Shown here: piece by piece, positions 1-6,117 of the stretch | Layout of the letters: every line of letters starts with the position of its first letter | How positions within the stretch are numbered: the stretch's first letter is position 1 | Virus record (IMG/VR): IMGVR_UViG_3300009001_003790 | Span: 1 to 21,506 of that record | Length of the DNA: 21,506 nucleotides | Reading direction: 5' to 3' (one strand) | Source: a virus | Notes under the pieces: generated by a model | Seen by the model: only the letters and a program-made list of their open reading frames with translations | What the model was told of the DNA's origin: nothing | Database searches by the model: none | Program-made: the position numbers and the translations under genes

Positions 1-309
1 CAATATGAAAAAAGAGTTATAATCCATCAACTAGCAAATAGCATTCCATCAATTTTTGGCTCGGCATCAATCGCAGTAGGTCCAATTTCTGCTGGTTTCT
101 CGGCCGGCATTGGATTACCATTCGGTGGAAATGTCAATGTAACAACACCAGTATATTCTGTAGAATTGATTAACGCTTTCCCAACAACAATAGGACAAAT
201 TGATTTTAATAATGATCAAGACGGACTTATTGAAATGACTGTTCAGATGTCTTACACAAACTGGAAAAAAGTACCATCTGGACAAACACAAATTAGTATC
301 CAATTATAG
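1..309 (+). CDS. Tail-tube/baseplate tube-initiator family protein (gp54- or gp19-like), 3' part only
   Basis: This is the last 102 codons of a gene that starts before the window; it ends with TAG at 307-309. The visible part contains a KRVIIHQLAN segment, a Gly/Ser-rich insertion, then VYSVELINAFPTTIGQIDF and a final MSYTNWKKV. The pattern of a conserved VELxxxxPTxIGxxDF strand followed by a terminal SYxNW strand is that of T4 tail-tube gp19 and of the related tube initiator gp54. Such proteins form or nucleate the inner tail tube on the baseplate. Position directly upstream of gp26 and other hub genes makes the gp54-like role more likely, but the N-terminus is outside the window, so gp19 versus gp54 cannot be settled. 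Confidence 0.6.
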   Translation, partial: QYEKRVIIHQLANSIPSIFGSASIAVGPISAGFSAGIGLPFGGNVNVTTPVYSVELINAFPTTIGQIDFNNDQDGLIEMTVQMSYTNWKKVPSGQTQISIQL

Positions 310-323
310 GAGTGAATTAAATT

Positions 324-1037
324 ATGGCATTACCTAAACTAAATAATGCTCCCAAATATGAATTGACGATTCCGTCGTCTCAGAAAAAAGTAATGTATCG
401 ACCGTTTTTAGTAAAAGAAGAAAAATCTTTAATGATTGCGGCAGAGAGTGGAGATCAACAGAATGTTTTAAGAACTTTAGTTGAAACAATTAAAGCATGC
501 ATTGAAGGTGATATATCAGTCAATAACCTAACATCTTTTGATATCGAATTCATGTTTTTACAATTGAGATCAAAAAGTGTAGGTGAATCTGCTCAAGTAG
601 GATTAAAGTGTAGTGGGTGTTCGGTTACAAATGAGATCTCAATCAATCTCGATAAGATTGCAATTGATATACCAAAGGTACAAAAGAATGTTAAGCTAAC
701 TGATGAAATTTCTTTAGATCTTGACTGGCCAACATTCTATGACATCATTGATGCTGGTACACACAGTGATAATGAACCAAATGCAGAACAAGCATTTTCA
801 TTGATTCGAAGTTGTTTGAAAGCTGTCAATACAGAAGACGAAAGAATTGTACTAAAAGAAACATCAAAAGAAGAAATACAAGAATTTATCGATTCGATGA
901 GTACAGCACAGTTTCAAAAGATTAGAGAATTTGTTGAAAAGATTCCTAAGCTTTCACATAATGTAAAATTTGATTGTACGAGTTGTGGACATAAGAATGA
1001 TATAACAATCGAAGGAGTGGCAAATTTTTTATCGTAG
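324..1037 (+). CDS. 26: Baseplate hub protein, gp26-like (T4 baseplate family)
   Basis: A 237-aa protein beginning MALPKLNNAPKYELTIPS with the block YRPFLVKEEKSLMIA (about 25-39) and IEFMFLQLRSKSVGE (about 74-88). These are the hallmarks, as I recall them, of gp26-type baseplate proteins of marine T4-like phages. Two CxxC pairs (C96/C99 and C218/C221) could together bind one zinc. It probably helps assemble the central baseplate hub. A ribosome binding site (TAGGAG) lies about 10 nt before the ATG. The last codons carry a slippery run (1022-1031) with a Shine-Dalgarno-like AAGGAG (1012-1017) just before it, so part of the ribosomes may continue in the -1 frame into the gp51-like frame and make a 297-aa fusion. 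Confidence 0.85.
   Translation: MALPKLNNAPKYELTIPSSQKKVMYRPFLVKEEKSLMIAAESGDQQNVLRTLVETIKACIEGDISVNNLTSFDIEFMFLQLRSKSVGESAQVGLKCSGCSVTNEISINLDKIAIDIPKVQKNVKLTDEISLDLDWPTFYDIIDAGTHSDNEPNAEQAFSLIRSCLKAVNTEDERIVLKETSKEEIQEFIDSMSTAQFQKIREFVEKIPKLSHNVKFDCTSCGHKNDITIEGVANFLS
1022..1031 (+). promoter_or_regulatory. Probable programmed -1 ribosomal frameshift site at the gp26/gp51 junction
   Basis: The sequence AAATTTTTTA contains two overlapping heptamers of the X_XXY_YYZ type in the gp26 reading frame: A_AAT_TTT and T_TTT_TTA. The second is the same heptamer as the HIV-1 slip site. The gp26 stop (TAG 1035-1037) follows one codon later. An SD-like AAGGAG at 1012-1017 sits 7 nt upstream of T_TTT_TTA, similar to the upstream stimulator of E. 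coli dnaX. Only a weak downstream stem (CTCT 1038-1041 with AGAG 1050-1053) was seen. Frameshifting itself is inferred. Confidence 0.6.
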
Positions 1038-1216
1038 CTCTATCTCACGAGAGTCTTGAAGCTTATTACCAAACAAACTTCAATTTAATGACCCACTGGC
1101 ATTGGGGGCTGACTGAGATAGAGGAAATGATTCCATGGGAAAGAGAGATTTATATCTCTTTATTGATTAACCACTTAAAAGAAGAAAGAGCACGTCAAGA
1201 ACAAAGGCAACACTAA
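1031..1216 (+). CDS. 51: gp51-like baseplate hub assembly protein, probably translated by -1 frameshift from gp26
   Basis: The frame reads IVALSHESLEAYYQTNFNLM and then MTHWHWGLTEIEEMIPWERE, ending EERARQEQRQH; stop TAA is at 1214-1216. The segment TEIEEMIPWEREIYxxLLxxHLKEE matches my memory of the small gp51 hub-assembly proteins of cyanophage-type T4 relatives. There is no ATG, GTG or TTG in this frame between the last upstream stop (998-1000) and ATG 1088. The apparently conserved start of the domain therefore lacks its own initiation codon, which supports expression as a gp26-gp51 fusion of 236+61 residues. A short product starting at ATG 1088 (42 aa) is the alternative. The stop overlaps the ATG of the next gene (TAATG), so translation is coupled. 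The arrangement gp26/-1/gp51/tape measure mirrors lambda G/GT/H. Confidence 0.65.
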   Translation: MVALSHESLEAYYQTNFNLMTHWHWGLTEIEEMIPWEREIYISLLINHLKEERARQEQRQH

Positions 1217-2718
1217 TGGCAAGTTTAGAAATCGTAGTAGAACAGTTAAAGAGTAATGGGCAAAAGAATACTGTACAGTTGACTTCGCTTAATTCATCTG
1301 TTCTGAATATGAATAACATGTTAGGAGATCTGACAGACGCTCTTATGATGCAAAGGCTCGATATGCTCGAGATGATGCGTGAAAAGAAAGACACCGCTCC
1401 GCCTGCACCTGCACCTGCACCAGCAGGAGATACAAAAGCCGGCACTGGCAATCTAGGATTATTACTAGCAGGATTAGCTGCATTTGCTGGTGGATTTATT
1501 GGTGGTATTCTTGACTCGATCAAGAAGATTGCAAATCTTTTAAAATTTGATGCTCTATTTGATCTTATTAAAGGTGCAGTCGGTAGACTGATTACAAATG
1601 TCACTAATATCATTAAACGCGTTATCGATCCGATCATCGATGTATTTCGATTATTAAGATCAAAGACTGCAGCTGCAATTGAGGACTCGATTAAAATAAT
1701 CGATGATATGATTCAGCCTATCAAAAATTTGTTTCAAGCTGGACCAGAATCAAGAATCGGCAAGCTCTTCTCAACAATTATGAAACCGTTTATGTTTCCA
1801 TTTGAAGGTGTTATCGATGATATCGTAAAACCATTCAAAGGAATTTTCCAAGCAACCGAAGGTCCTAGTGTTGTGTCGAGAATCATCGGTGCAATCACGA
1901 AACCATTTACTGCAGTGATGGAACTCGCGGGTAAAGCCGGAGACATGATCAAAACCGCCTTCTCAATCTTTGATGAAGGTAGTGGGTTTATGAAAGTGCT
2001 AGGAGGAATCGGAAAAGTAATTGGTAAACTATTCTTTCCTCTTACTATTATCATGACAGCATTTGATACAGTCAAAGGTGCTATTGCTGGATTTGAAAAA
2101 GAAGGTATTATTGGTGGTATAAAAGGAGCAGTCGAAGGATTCTTGAATTCTCTTATTGGTGCACCCCTTGACTTATTAAAAGATGCTGCAGCATGGGTAA
2201 TGAAAAAGCTTGGATTTGACGATTCGGCCGAAGCTCTTCAATCTTTTAGCTTCGGTGACATTATCAAAAATATTGTTTTTTCACCTCTCGAGATATTGAA
2301 GAGGGCAGTGAATTCACTGATCGAAGGTATTGCAAAATTCCTTGATGACAGCATTATCCCTGGAACCGGAAAGTTAGCAGCCGGTCTTCGATCATTCAAA
2401 TTTGAAGAAGGTCAATTGCAGACCGAAGCTGATGCTAATAAAGAAGCCGAAACACGCATTGCCGCGAAGAGGACAAAGGCCGAAGGTGGTGCTACTAAAG
2501 AAGCCGAAACAGCGAAGATGACAAAGAGTGGAGAATCTGCAAATCGTGCAGCGATAATTGAAGAAGATACCGCTGCCATATCTCAATCTAAGAGTGCACC
2601 AAGTGTTATTGTCAGCGCTCCTTCGAGCGTAAGCACTAGTTCTTCAAACACACAACCGATTCTTTCGGCTACACCTGCCGCTTTAGATTACAGCGATCCT
2701 ATGCTAGCTGGCTCATAA
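1216..2718 (+). CDS. Putative tail tape-measure / baseplate hub protein (gp29-like position)
   Basis: A 500-aa protein. Residues 1-57 are likely helical, followed by an Ala/Pro linker (61-70), a Gly-rich hydrophobic stretch (about 79-101) and long amphipathic helical segments. Several KPF-containing segments look like degenerate repeats. Another hydrophobic stretch (roughly 268-335) contains FFPLTIIMTAF and GIIGGIKGAVEGF, and the tail is rich in Ala/Lys/Glu and then Ser. Long helices mixed with hydrophobic, Gly-rich segments are typical of tape-measure proteins, which set tail length and enter the host envelope. T4 gp29 is about 590 aa. Its place directly after a gp26/gp51 frameshift pair supports this. 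I do not recognise a diagnostic motif, so another internal tail or structural protein is possible. The start ATG overlaps the previous stop. Confidence 0.5.
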   Translation: MASLEIVVEQLKSNGQKNTVQLTSLNSSVLNMNNMLGDLTDALMMQRLDMLEMMREKKDTAPPAPAPAPAGDTKAGTGNLGLLLAGLAAFAGGFIGGILDSIKKIANLLKFDALFDLIKGAVGRLITNVTNIIKRVIDPIIDVFRLLRSKTAAAIEDSIKIIDDMIQPIKNLFQAGPESRIGKLFSTIMKPFMFPFEGVIDDIVKPFKGIFQATEGPSVVSRIIGAITKPFTAVMELAGKAGDMIKTAFSIFDEGSGFMKVLGGIGKVIGKLFFPLTIIMTAFDTVKGAIAGFEKEGIIGGIKGAVEGFLNSLIGAPLDLLKDAAAWVMKKLGFDDSAEALQSFSFGDIIKNIVFSPLEILKRAVNSLIEGIAKFLDDSIIPGTGKLAAGLRSFKFEEGQLQTEADANKEAETRIAAKRTKAEGGATKEAETAKMTKSGESANRAAIIEEDTAAISQSKSAPSVIVSAPSSVSTSSSNTQPILSATPAALDYSDPMLAGS

Positions 2719-2721
2719 ACG

Positions 2722-2754
2722 AAAAGAGACCTGCATAACAGATCTCTTTTCTTA
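2722..2754. terminator. Intrinsic terminator between converging transcription units
   Basis: AAAAGAGA (2722-2729) pairs with TCTCTTTT (2743-2750), and CTG/CAG continue the stem after one mismatch, leaving the 5-nt loop CATAA. The stem starts 4 nt after the stop of the tape-measure-like gene and its 3' arm ends in a T-run (TTTTCTT). The A/T-rich base makes it usable from both sides, which fits the convergent genes. Confidence 0.75.
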
Positions 2755-2855
2755 TTGAGCAGAGCCAACTTATAAATGCTGGATGCATTCTCCTTTATTG
2801 TTTTCGTCCCTGACATTAAGGACTATCGGGTCTATTAGGGGACCAACCCATTCTG
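2755..2855. other. Convergent spacer with two small tandem hairpins
   Basis: No gene is supported here. Two short stems can be drawn on the + strand: GTCC 2806-2809 with GGAC 2820-2823, and GGTC 2829-2832 with GACC 2841-2844. TATAAATG at 2771-2778 resembles a T4 late promoter box (TATAAATA) with one mismatch, but no + strand gene follows it. Confidence 0.25.
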
Positions 2856-3032
2856 TTATTTATTCTTTCTAGCTTTTCTGTTTTTAGCATATCTGCGTTC
2901 TGTTACACCGTTAAGAATATCTTTTTTACCACGCCGGCGTGCTCGAGCAAATTCACTTTTGCGAATTCTTTCTTCTTTAGAGTCCTTTTCAATTAAAGGT
3001 TCTTCTTTATCTGGTAACACATTTTTCTCCAT
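2856..3032 (-). CDS. Small basic hypothetical protein (58 aa)
   Basis: The product starts MEKNVLPDKEEPLIEKDSKE and becomes strongly Arg/Lys-rich in the second half (FARARRRGKK, RRYAKNRKARKNK), suggesting nucleic-acid binding; no family is recognised. The start ATG (3030-3032) lies only 5 nt after the CCA end of the upstream tRNA, so it is probably translated from the same transcript after tRNA processing. No strong ribosome binding site is seen. A longer open frame runs back through both tRNA genes but is not credible as protein. It is the last gene of the minus-strand block before the convergent terminator. Confidence 0.5.
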   Translation of the reverse strand: MEKNVLPDKEEPLIEKDSKEERIRKSEFARARRRGKKDILNGVTERRYAKNRKARKNK

Positions 3033-3037
3033 AATAT

Positions 3038-3113
3038 TGGTACTCGGTGAGAGATTCGAACTCCCGACAAACGCGTTATGAGCACGTGGTTCTAACCGCT
3101 GAACTAACCGAGT
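3038..3113 (-). tRNA. tRNA with CAT anticodon (Ile2 or elongator Met)
   Basis: A complete 76-nt cloverleaf. Acceptor ACTCGGT pairs with ACCGAGT, the D stem is GTTC/GAAC, and the anticodon stem is ACGTG/CGCGT with loop CTCATAA. The T stem is GGGAG/CTCTC with loop TTCGAAT, the discriminator is A, and CCA is encoded. It is not an initiator: the acceptor starts with an A-T pair and the anticodon stem lacks the three G-C pairs. An Ile2 tRNA (C34 changed to lysidine, reading AUA) would suit the many ATA codons in these genes, but elongator Met cannot be excluded by eye. Confidence 0.93.
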
Positions 3114-3118
3114 GTAAT

Positions 3119-3195
3119 TGGCGATTCCGAGAGGATTCGAACCCCTGACCGATTGCTTAGAAGGCAATTGCTCTATCCAGCTGAGCTACGGAACC
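3119..3195 (-). tRNA. tRNA-Arg(TCT)
   Basis: A complete 77-nt cloverleaf with encoded CCA. Acceptor GGTTCCG pairs with CGGAATC (one G-T pair), the D stem is GCTC/GAGC, and the anticodon stem is ATTGC/GCAAT with loop CTTCTAA, giving anticodon TCT. The T stem is AGGGG/CCTCT and the discriminator is G. It reads AGA/AGG, which are common Arg codons in AT-rich phage genes. It lies 5 nt before the CAT tRNA and downstream of gp32. Confidence 0.95.
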
Positions 3196-3202
3196 AAAGT
3201 GG

Positions 3203-3256
3203 TTCCAGTGACGGAGTAGTTGAGAGAGGAGCTACGATTACATCACGTCACTGGAA
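3203..3256 (-). other. Long hairpin between gp32 and tRNA-Arg
   Basis: TTCCAGTGACG (3203-3213) and CGTCACTGGAA (3246-3256) form a perfect 11-bp stem around a 32-nt loop. The loop holds a smaller stem, GTAG 3216-3219 with CTAC 3232-3235. It starts 5 nt after the gp32 stop. There is no T-run, so it is not a standard terminator. It may stabilise the gp32 mRNA 3' end or mark a processing point before the tRNAs. GGTTCC at 3201-3206 can also pair with GGAACC of the tRNA acceptor region (3190-3195), giving a competing fold. Confidence 0.7.
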
Positions 3257-3261
3257 ACTGC

Positions 3262-4152
3262 TTAGTCTTCGTTTGCTAGTCGTGCAAAGTAGGACATTGT
3301 ATCGTCATCCTCTGTTTGAGGAATTGTTTCTGCAGTCGGCATAGGTGCTGGAGCTGCGGGTTCATTCATTTGAACTTCTTGCTTCATCGTCGGTGCACCC
3401 ATACTTGCTTCTTCACCAAGAACACGACCTAACTTTGCTTTCAACTCATCATAAGTCTTGTAATTCTTTGGCTCAGTAAACTCATTGAGATCATGCACTT
3501 GATTGTATACACTCTCAAGCTTTGTCTCATCTTGGTCATACAGTGGTGATTGACTATCAAACTCAGATTTATCATAATTGCGATAACCTTCTACTTGACG
3601 AATTTTAAGTTTGAAATCTGCACCTTCCCAAAAATCAAATGGATTGACTGCTTTTTCATCGGCAAATGATGGTTGCATTACATCCATAATTTTATCAAAG
3701 ATTTTCTTACCGAACTTATAGAGGAATACTTTTCCTTCATTGTGAGGAGCAGATGGATCCTGAAGAACAAGAATATTCGTTACGTAGTGCAACCGGCGTT
3801 TTTGAGTTCGGGCTCTTTCTTTATCTGACTCGATGCCAGAATTCCATAACCGGGAGTTGAGCTCTCCAACTGGATCATTTTGACCAATAGAAGTAAGGCT
3901 GTTTTCGATATACCATAGACCGGTTGGTCCTTTGAATCCATGATCCCAATATCTGACCCATGGTAAATCTGAACCTTCTCCGGCTGGCAAGAATCTGAGT
4001 ACGGCATATCCATTTCCTGCCTTATCTACTGTGGGCTTCCAAATGCGCTCATCGGTGTAAGACTTTTTTTCGCCGCCTCCACCAGTAGCTTCGGCTGCCT
4101 GAATGAGTTTAGAGATTTGATCTCGATTACGTTTTAGATTTTCGAATGACAT
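3262..4152 (-). CDS. 32: Single-stranded DNA-binding protein gp32
   Basis: A 296-aa T4 gp32 homologue that coats ssDNA during replication, recombination and repair. The N-terminus MSFENLKRNRDQISKLIQAA corresponds to the cooperative self-binding domain. The core has YAVLRFLPA, NILVLQDPSAPHNEGKVFLYKFGKKIFDKI and FDFWEGADFKLK; SGY/RNYDKSEF-type motifs follow, and the tail is acidic (DDDTMSYFARLANED). The protein contains no cysteine, so the zinc site of T4 gp32 is absent, as I recall for cyanophage-type gp32. ATG 4150-4152 is chosen because AAGGAT lies upstream; an upstream ATG at 4230 is possible but its extension looks unlike gp32. A sigma70-type promoter at 4195-4223 gives a leader of about 37 nt. 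Confidence 0.96.
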   Translation of the reverse strand: MSFENLKRNRDQISKLIQAAEATGGGGEKKSYTDERIWKPTVDKAGNGYAVLRFLPAGEGSDLPWVRYWDHGFKGPTGLWYIENSLTSIGQNDPVGELNSRLWNSGIESDKERARTQKRRLHYVTNILVLQDPSAPHNEGKVFLYKFGKKIFDKIMDVMQPSFADEKAVNPFDFWEGADFKLKIRQVEGYRNYDKSEFDSQSPLYDQDETKLESVYNQVHDLNEFTEPKNYKTYDELKAKLGRVLGEEASMGAPTMKQEVQMNEPAAPAPMPTAETIPQTEDDDTMSYFARLANED

Positions 4153-4194
4153 ATTTTTTGTATCCTTTGTATGTACTGAAATATTAACTGAATT

Positions 4195-4223
4195 ATTATA
4201 CCATATTTTTACTGTTTTGTAAA
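4195..4223 (-). promoter_or_regulatory. sigma70-type promoter for gp32
   Basis: On the minus strand, -35 TTTACA (4218-4223), a 17-bp spacer and -10 TATAAT (4195-4200). It lies between the gp33 stop and the gp32 start, so gp32 can be expressed apart from the upstream genes. Confidence 0.85.
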
Positions 4224-4247
4224 TAGGCAATATTATATATTACTTTT

Positions 4248-4490
4248 TTAATCTGCAAAAGCGCTATCTAAAGTATTACCCTGTGGCAAAAAGTTTAAGG
4301 CCATTGCCTCTGCCTCGACTTTGTCCTTAATGACTGGAGATATAAACTTCTTCACGTCTTCTGGCTCAATGTCGTTTTTATCACATACGTGCAATATTGC
4401 ATCCATATATGAAATTCTTAATTCGCTTACTGTAATTTCAATCAACTTAGCGAATTTACTTTTAGTCAGAAATTGATTTTCAATCGTCAT
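4248..4490 (-). CDS. 33: Late-transcription coactivator gp33-like
   Basis: An 80-aa protein (MTIENQFLTKSKFAKLIEIT...) with ISYMDAILHVCDKNDIEPEDVKKFI and IKDKVEAEAMALNFL. This is the conserved core of phage late-transcription coactivators as I know them from T4-like phages. gp33 links the host RNA polymerase to the sliding clamp gp45 and so activates late promoters together with gp55. T4 gp33 is about 112 aa; marine forms are shorter. ATG 4488-4490 is chosen because a strong GGGAGG lies 6-7 nt upstream; it overlaps the preceding gene by 11 nt. The gene order gp33-gp32 is common in T4 relatives. Confidence 0.85.
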   Translation of the reverse strand: MTIENQFLTKSKFAKLIEITVSELRISYMDAILHVCDKNDIEPEDVKKFISPVIKDKVEAEAMALNFLPQGNTLDSAFAD

Positions 4491-4734
4491 TAATTGCCTC
4501 CCATTCAATATCATATCCACCTTTACGATCTGAAACCCAATCTTGTTCTTCTTCATCTGGACCAAGGTATTCCATTAGATCCCAAGCTTCATCATAACGA
4601 TCATGTGATTGATCTTCTAAAGCTTGCTTTAATTCTTCTTCAGAATTAAAATCTGATTCTTCGATATCTTCTCTTTGAATAATATAGTTTGACATCACCA
4701 CAACGTTGTGGTATTCACGTTTTTGCATAATCAT
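4480..4734 (-). CDS. Acidic hypothetical protein (84 aa)
   Basis: The product is very acidic (SDFNSEEELKQALEDQ, YLGPDEEEQDWVSD) and no family is recognised. The start ATG at 4734 overlaps the stop of the upstream gene (TAATG) and has GGAG 8 nt before it. An internal ATG at 4695 starts MSNYIIQREDIEESD, similar to the start of the 100-aa protein at 7684-7986 (MSNYVITKNSTLEER). That similarity could mean the real start is 4695, with the palindrome at 4697-4712 directly upstream of it. It overlaps gp33 at its 3' end. Confidence 0.7.
   Translation of the reverse strand: MIMQKREYHNVVVMSNYIIQREDIEESDFNSEEELKQALEDQSHDRYDEAWDLMEYLGPDEEEQDWVSDRKGGYDIEWEAINDD
4697..4712. repeat. Perfect 16-bp palindrome
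   Basis: ACCACAACGTTGTGGT is a perfect palindrome placed one base upstream of the possible start codon at 4695 of the acidic 84-aa protein and 200 nt upstream of gp33. It could be an operator or an RNA hairpin that affects translation start choice; no repeat of it was noticed elsewhere in the window. Confidence 0.6.
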
Positions 4735-5864
4735 TATTTGTTCTCCACTCTAAGTAAGATAGTGTCTTCATTAATCCGACCATTTGGTGTAGCTGGTTTT
4801 GTTTTAATACCATCTAGAAGCTTAGTTAGCTGTCGCGGTGTGCATCGAGCAACTTCTGGTAGTATATCTAATGGTTTCCGTAACGTGATTGTACGAGATG
4901 TTTCTTTATCAAAGTTTTTAATGGTTGTGCCATTAATAATAAACCCCTTTGGATCAAACGTTACATATTCCGTAAGTCTACGATACTTTGTATTGAAAAC
5001 ATAGAGTCGAGTCTTACCAATAATTTGAGCCGGTTGAATCGATACAACCTTAAAGTCTGAATCTTCTTTCTTGTATTTAATCTTTGCAACTTGTTTATCA
5101 ATAGAAGGAGCCTTTACGACTTTCACTTTCCGTTGAGCTTTTGCTGCAGACTTAATACGATCAAGATCATCAAGCATAGTCTGGCATTCTTTAATGCGGC
5201 GGTTGAGTTCAGGTCGTTTCAAATGAGAATAGCCCTCGACGGCTTGTTCACAACGCTTATGATAAGCATCTTCATAATCTAGCAACCATCCCTCAACCAC
5301 CTGACGTACAGGTATCGTGGCGGATCCACTTAACCCATGTTTACGGAATAAACCATAAACATCAATAGAGGCTTTTTCACTGTCAATCCACTGATCTTCG
5401 AGATCTAAAAGATCTTGCATGATAGTGTTATTGATCTTACGCTGCAAGCGTTGCTGAGGAGAGAGGGTGACAACTTTATCGCTGTCATGCTTCGCTTGCA
5501 GTTTTTCATAATGTAAAGCTTTTCCTGTTTCAACAAGATTAGCTAGCCTCTTATCAGCAGCACTTTTCCAGTACGCTGATTTATCGGATTCTTCTAGTCC
5601 ACTATTATACCAAAAGCATGTAGCTGCGGTAGCATAGCTTATTAGAAGTTTCCAATCCGGATTAACAAGAATGAATTGAGTATCTTTCTTGTTAAAATTA
5701 TTTTTTACATAAGTTTTGATTTGATCAAGTGCCTGTTTCTTTTCAACTTGATTTTGAAAATAGTACTGTACTTCATCAAAGCCTTTGTCAATCGGTGCAG
5801 CATTTACACCAACGCGGCGAGTAGCACGTACTGTTTTCTTTTTAGTACTTTTAGGTATAGCCAT
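4734..5864 (-). CDS. Conserved T4-like phage hypothetical protein (376 aa)
   Basis: No function is recognised, but several blocks look familiar from conserved unknown proteins of marine T4-like phages: NNTIMQDLLDLEDQWID, CEQAVEGYSHLKRPEL, KYKKEDSDFKVVSIQPAQIIGK and LYVFNTKYRRLTEY. The N-terminus is basic (KSTKKKTVRATRR), which fits DNA or RNA contact. The length is typical of what I remember. ATG 5862-5864 is chosen because GGAG lies 7 nt upstream; ATGs at 5879-5882 are in frame but lack this spacing. It is the first gene of the unit driven by the promoter at 6002-6030 and is followed by the 84-aa gene with a TAATG overlap. Confidence 0.85.
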   Translation of the reverse strand: MAIPKSTKKKTVRATRRVGVNAAPIDKGFDEVQYYFQNQVEKKQALDQIKTYVKNNFNKKDTQFILVNPDWKLLISYATAATCFWYNSGLEESDKSAYWKSAADKRLANLVETGKALHYEKLQAKHDSDKVVTLSPQQRLQRKINNTIMQDLLDLEDQWIDSEKASIDVYGLFRKHGLSGSATIPVRQVVEGWLLDYEDAYHKRCEQAVEGYSHLKRPELNRRIKECQTMLDDLDRIKSAAKAQRKVKVVKAPSIDKQVAKIKYKKEDSDFKVVSIQPAQIIGKTRLYVFNTKYRRLTEYVTFDPKGFIINGTTIKNFDKETSRTITLRKPLDILPEVARCTPRQLTKLLDGIKTKPATPNGRINEDTILLRVENK

Positions 5865-5995
5865 GATGTCTCTCCTCATCAATCAAAATAATATAGCGAG
5901 TCTTTCTAATGAGGGCGCTCTATAATTTCCCACCTGCGTCTTAATTTTTATGAGGTTGCAGGCTTAACCACGTTTATACTCGTTCCTCAATTGTT
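5865..5995 (-). promoter_or_regulatory. Long 5' leader of the 376-aa gene with possible hairpins
   Basis: Between the predicted transcription start (near 5995) and the ATG lie about 130 nt, far longer than the 20-40 nt leaders of the other promoters here. Two possible stems: CCTGC 5933-5937 with GCAGG 5958-5962, and TATAG 5892-5896 with CTATA 5920-5924. A strong GAGGAGAG precedes the ATG. The length suggests post-transcriptional control, but no known riboswitch is recognised. Confidence 0.4.
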
Positions 5996-6001
5996 AGATC
6001 T

Positions 6002-6030
6002 ATTCTACCACAGTTTTTAGCAAATGTACA
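6002..6030 (-). promoter_or_regulatory. sigma70-type promoter for the 376-aa gene unit
   Basis: On the minus strand, -35 TGTACA (6025-6030), a 17-bp spacer and -10 TAGAAT (6002-6007). The spacer and flanks (ATTTGCT, AAAACT, TGTGG, AGATC) closely match the promoter at 8654-8682. Confidence 0.82.
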
Positions 6031-6043
6031 CCATAAAATGCAC
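6026..6043. repeat. 18-nt inverted repeat covering the -35 box
   Basis: On the minus strand GTGCATT-TTAT-GGTGTAC can form a 7-bp hairpin with wobble pairs; its inner end is the -35 box. On the + strand it is followed by TTTTTT, the form of an intrinsic terminator for antisense transcription. The same layout occurs at 20721-20738. Confidence 0.5.
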
Positions 6044-6117
6044 TTTTTTATATTTTTTTTCAGTAACACCTTCTGGTGTGCATTCATAGATAAGTGATGT
6101 ATAGTTTATCTCTCAAT

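Noticed and set aside
1167-1637. A 156-aa minus-strand open frame
   Set aside because: It is opposite the tape-measure-like gene, low in complexity, and has no ribosome binding site or family features.
2699-2788. A 29-codon minus-strand frame with AAAGGAG before its ATG
   Set aside because: The spacing from GGAG to ATG is only about one base, and the frame covers the terminator and the end of a + strand gene.
2856-3167. A 103-aa minus-strand open frame running through both tRNA genes
   Set aside because: Its first 45 codons are tRNA sequence; only the part from ATG 3032 is kept as a gene.
4153-4230. A 26-residue N-terminal extension of gp32
   Set aside because: It includes the -10 box of the promoter and has no similarity to gp32; the ATG at 4152 has a good ribosome binding site.
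6066-6079. Hairpin ACACC-TTCT-GGTGT after the Cys-rich gene
   Set aside because: A 5-bp stem followed by A-rich sequence on the minus strand does not make a credible terminator.
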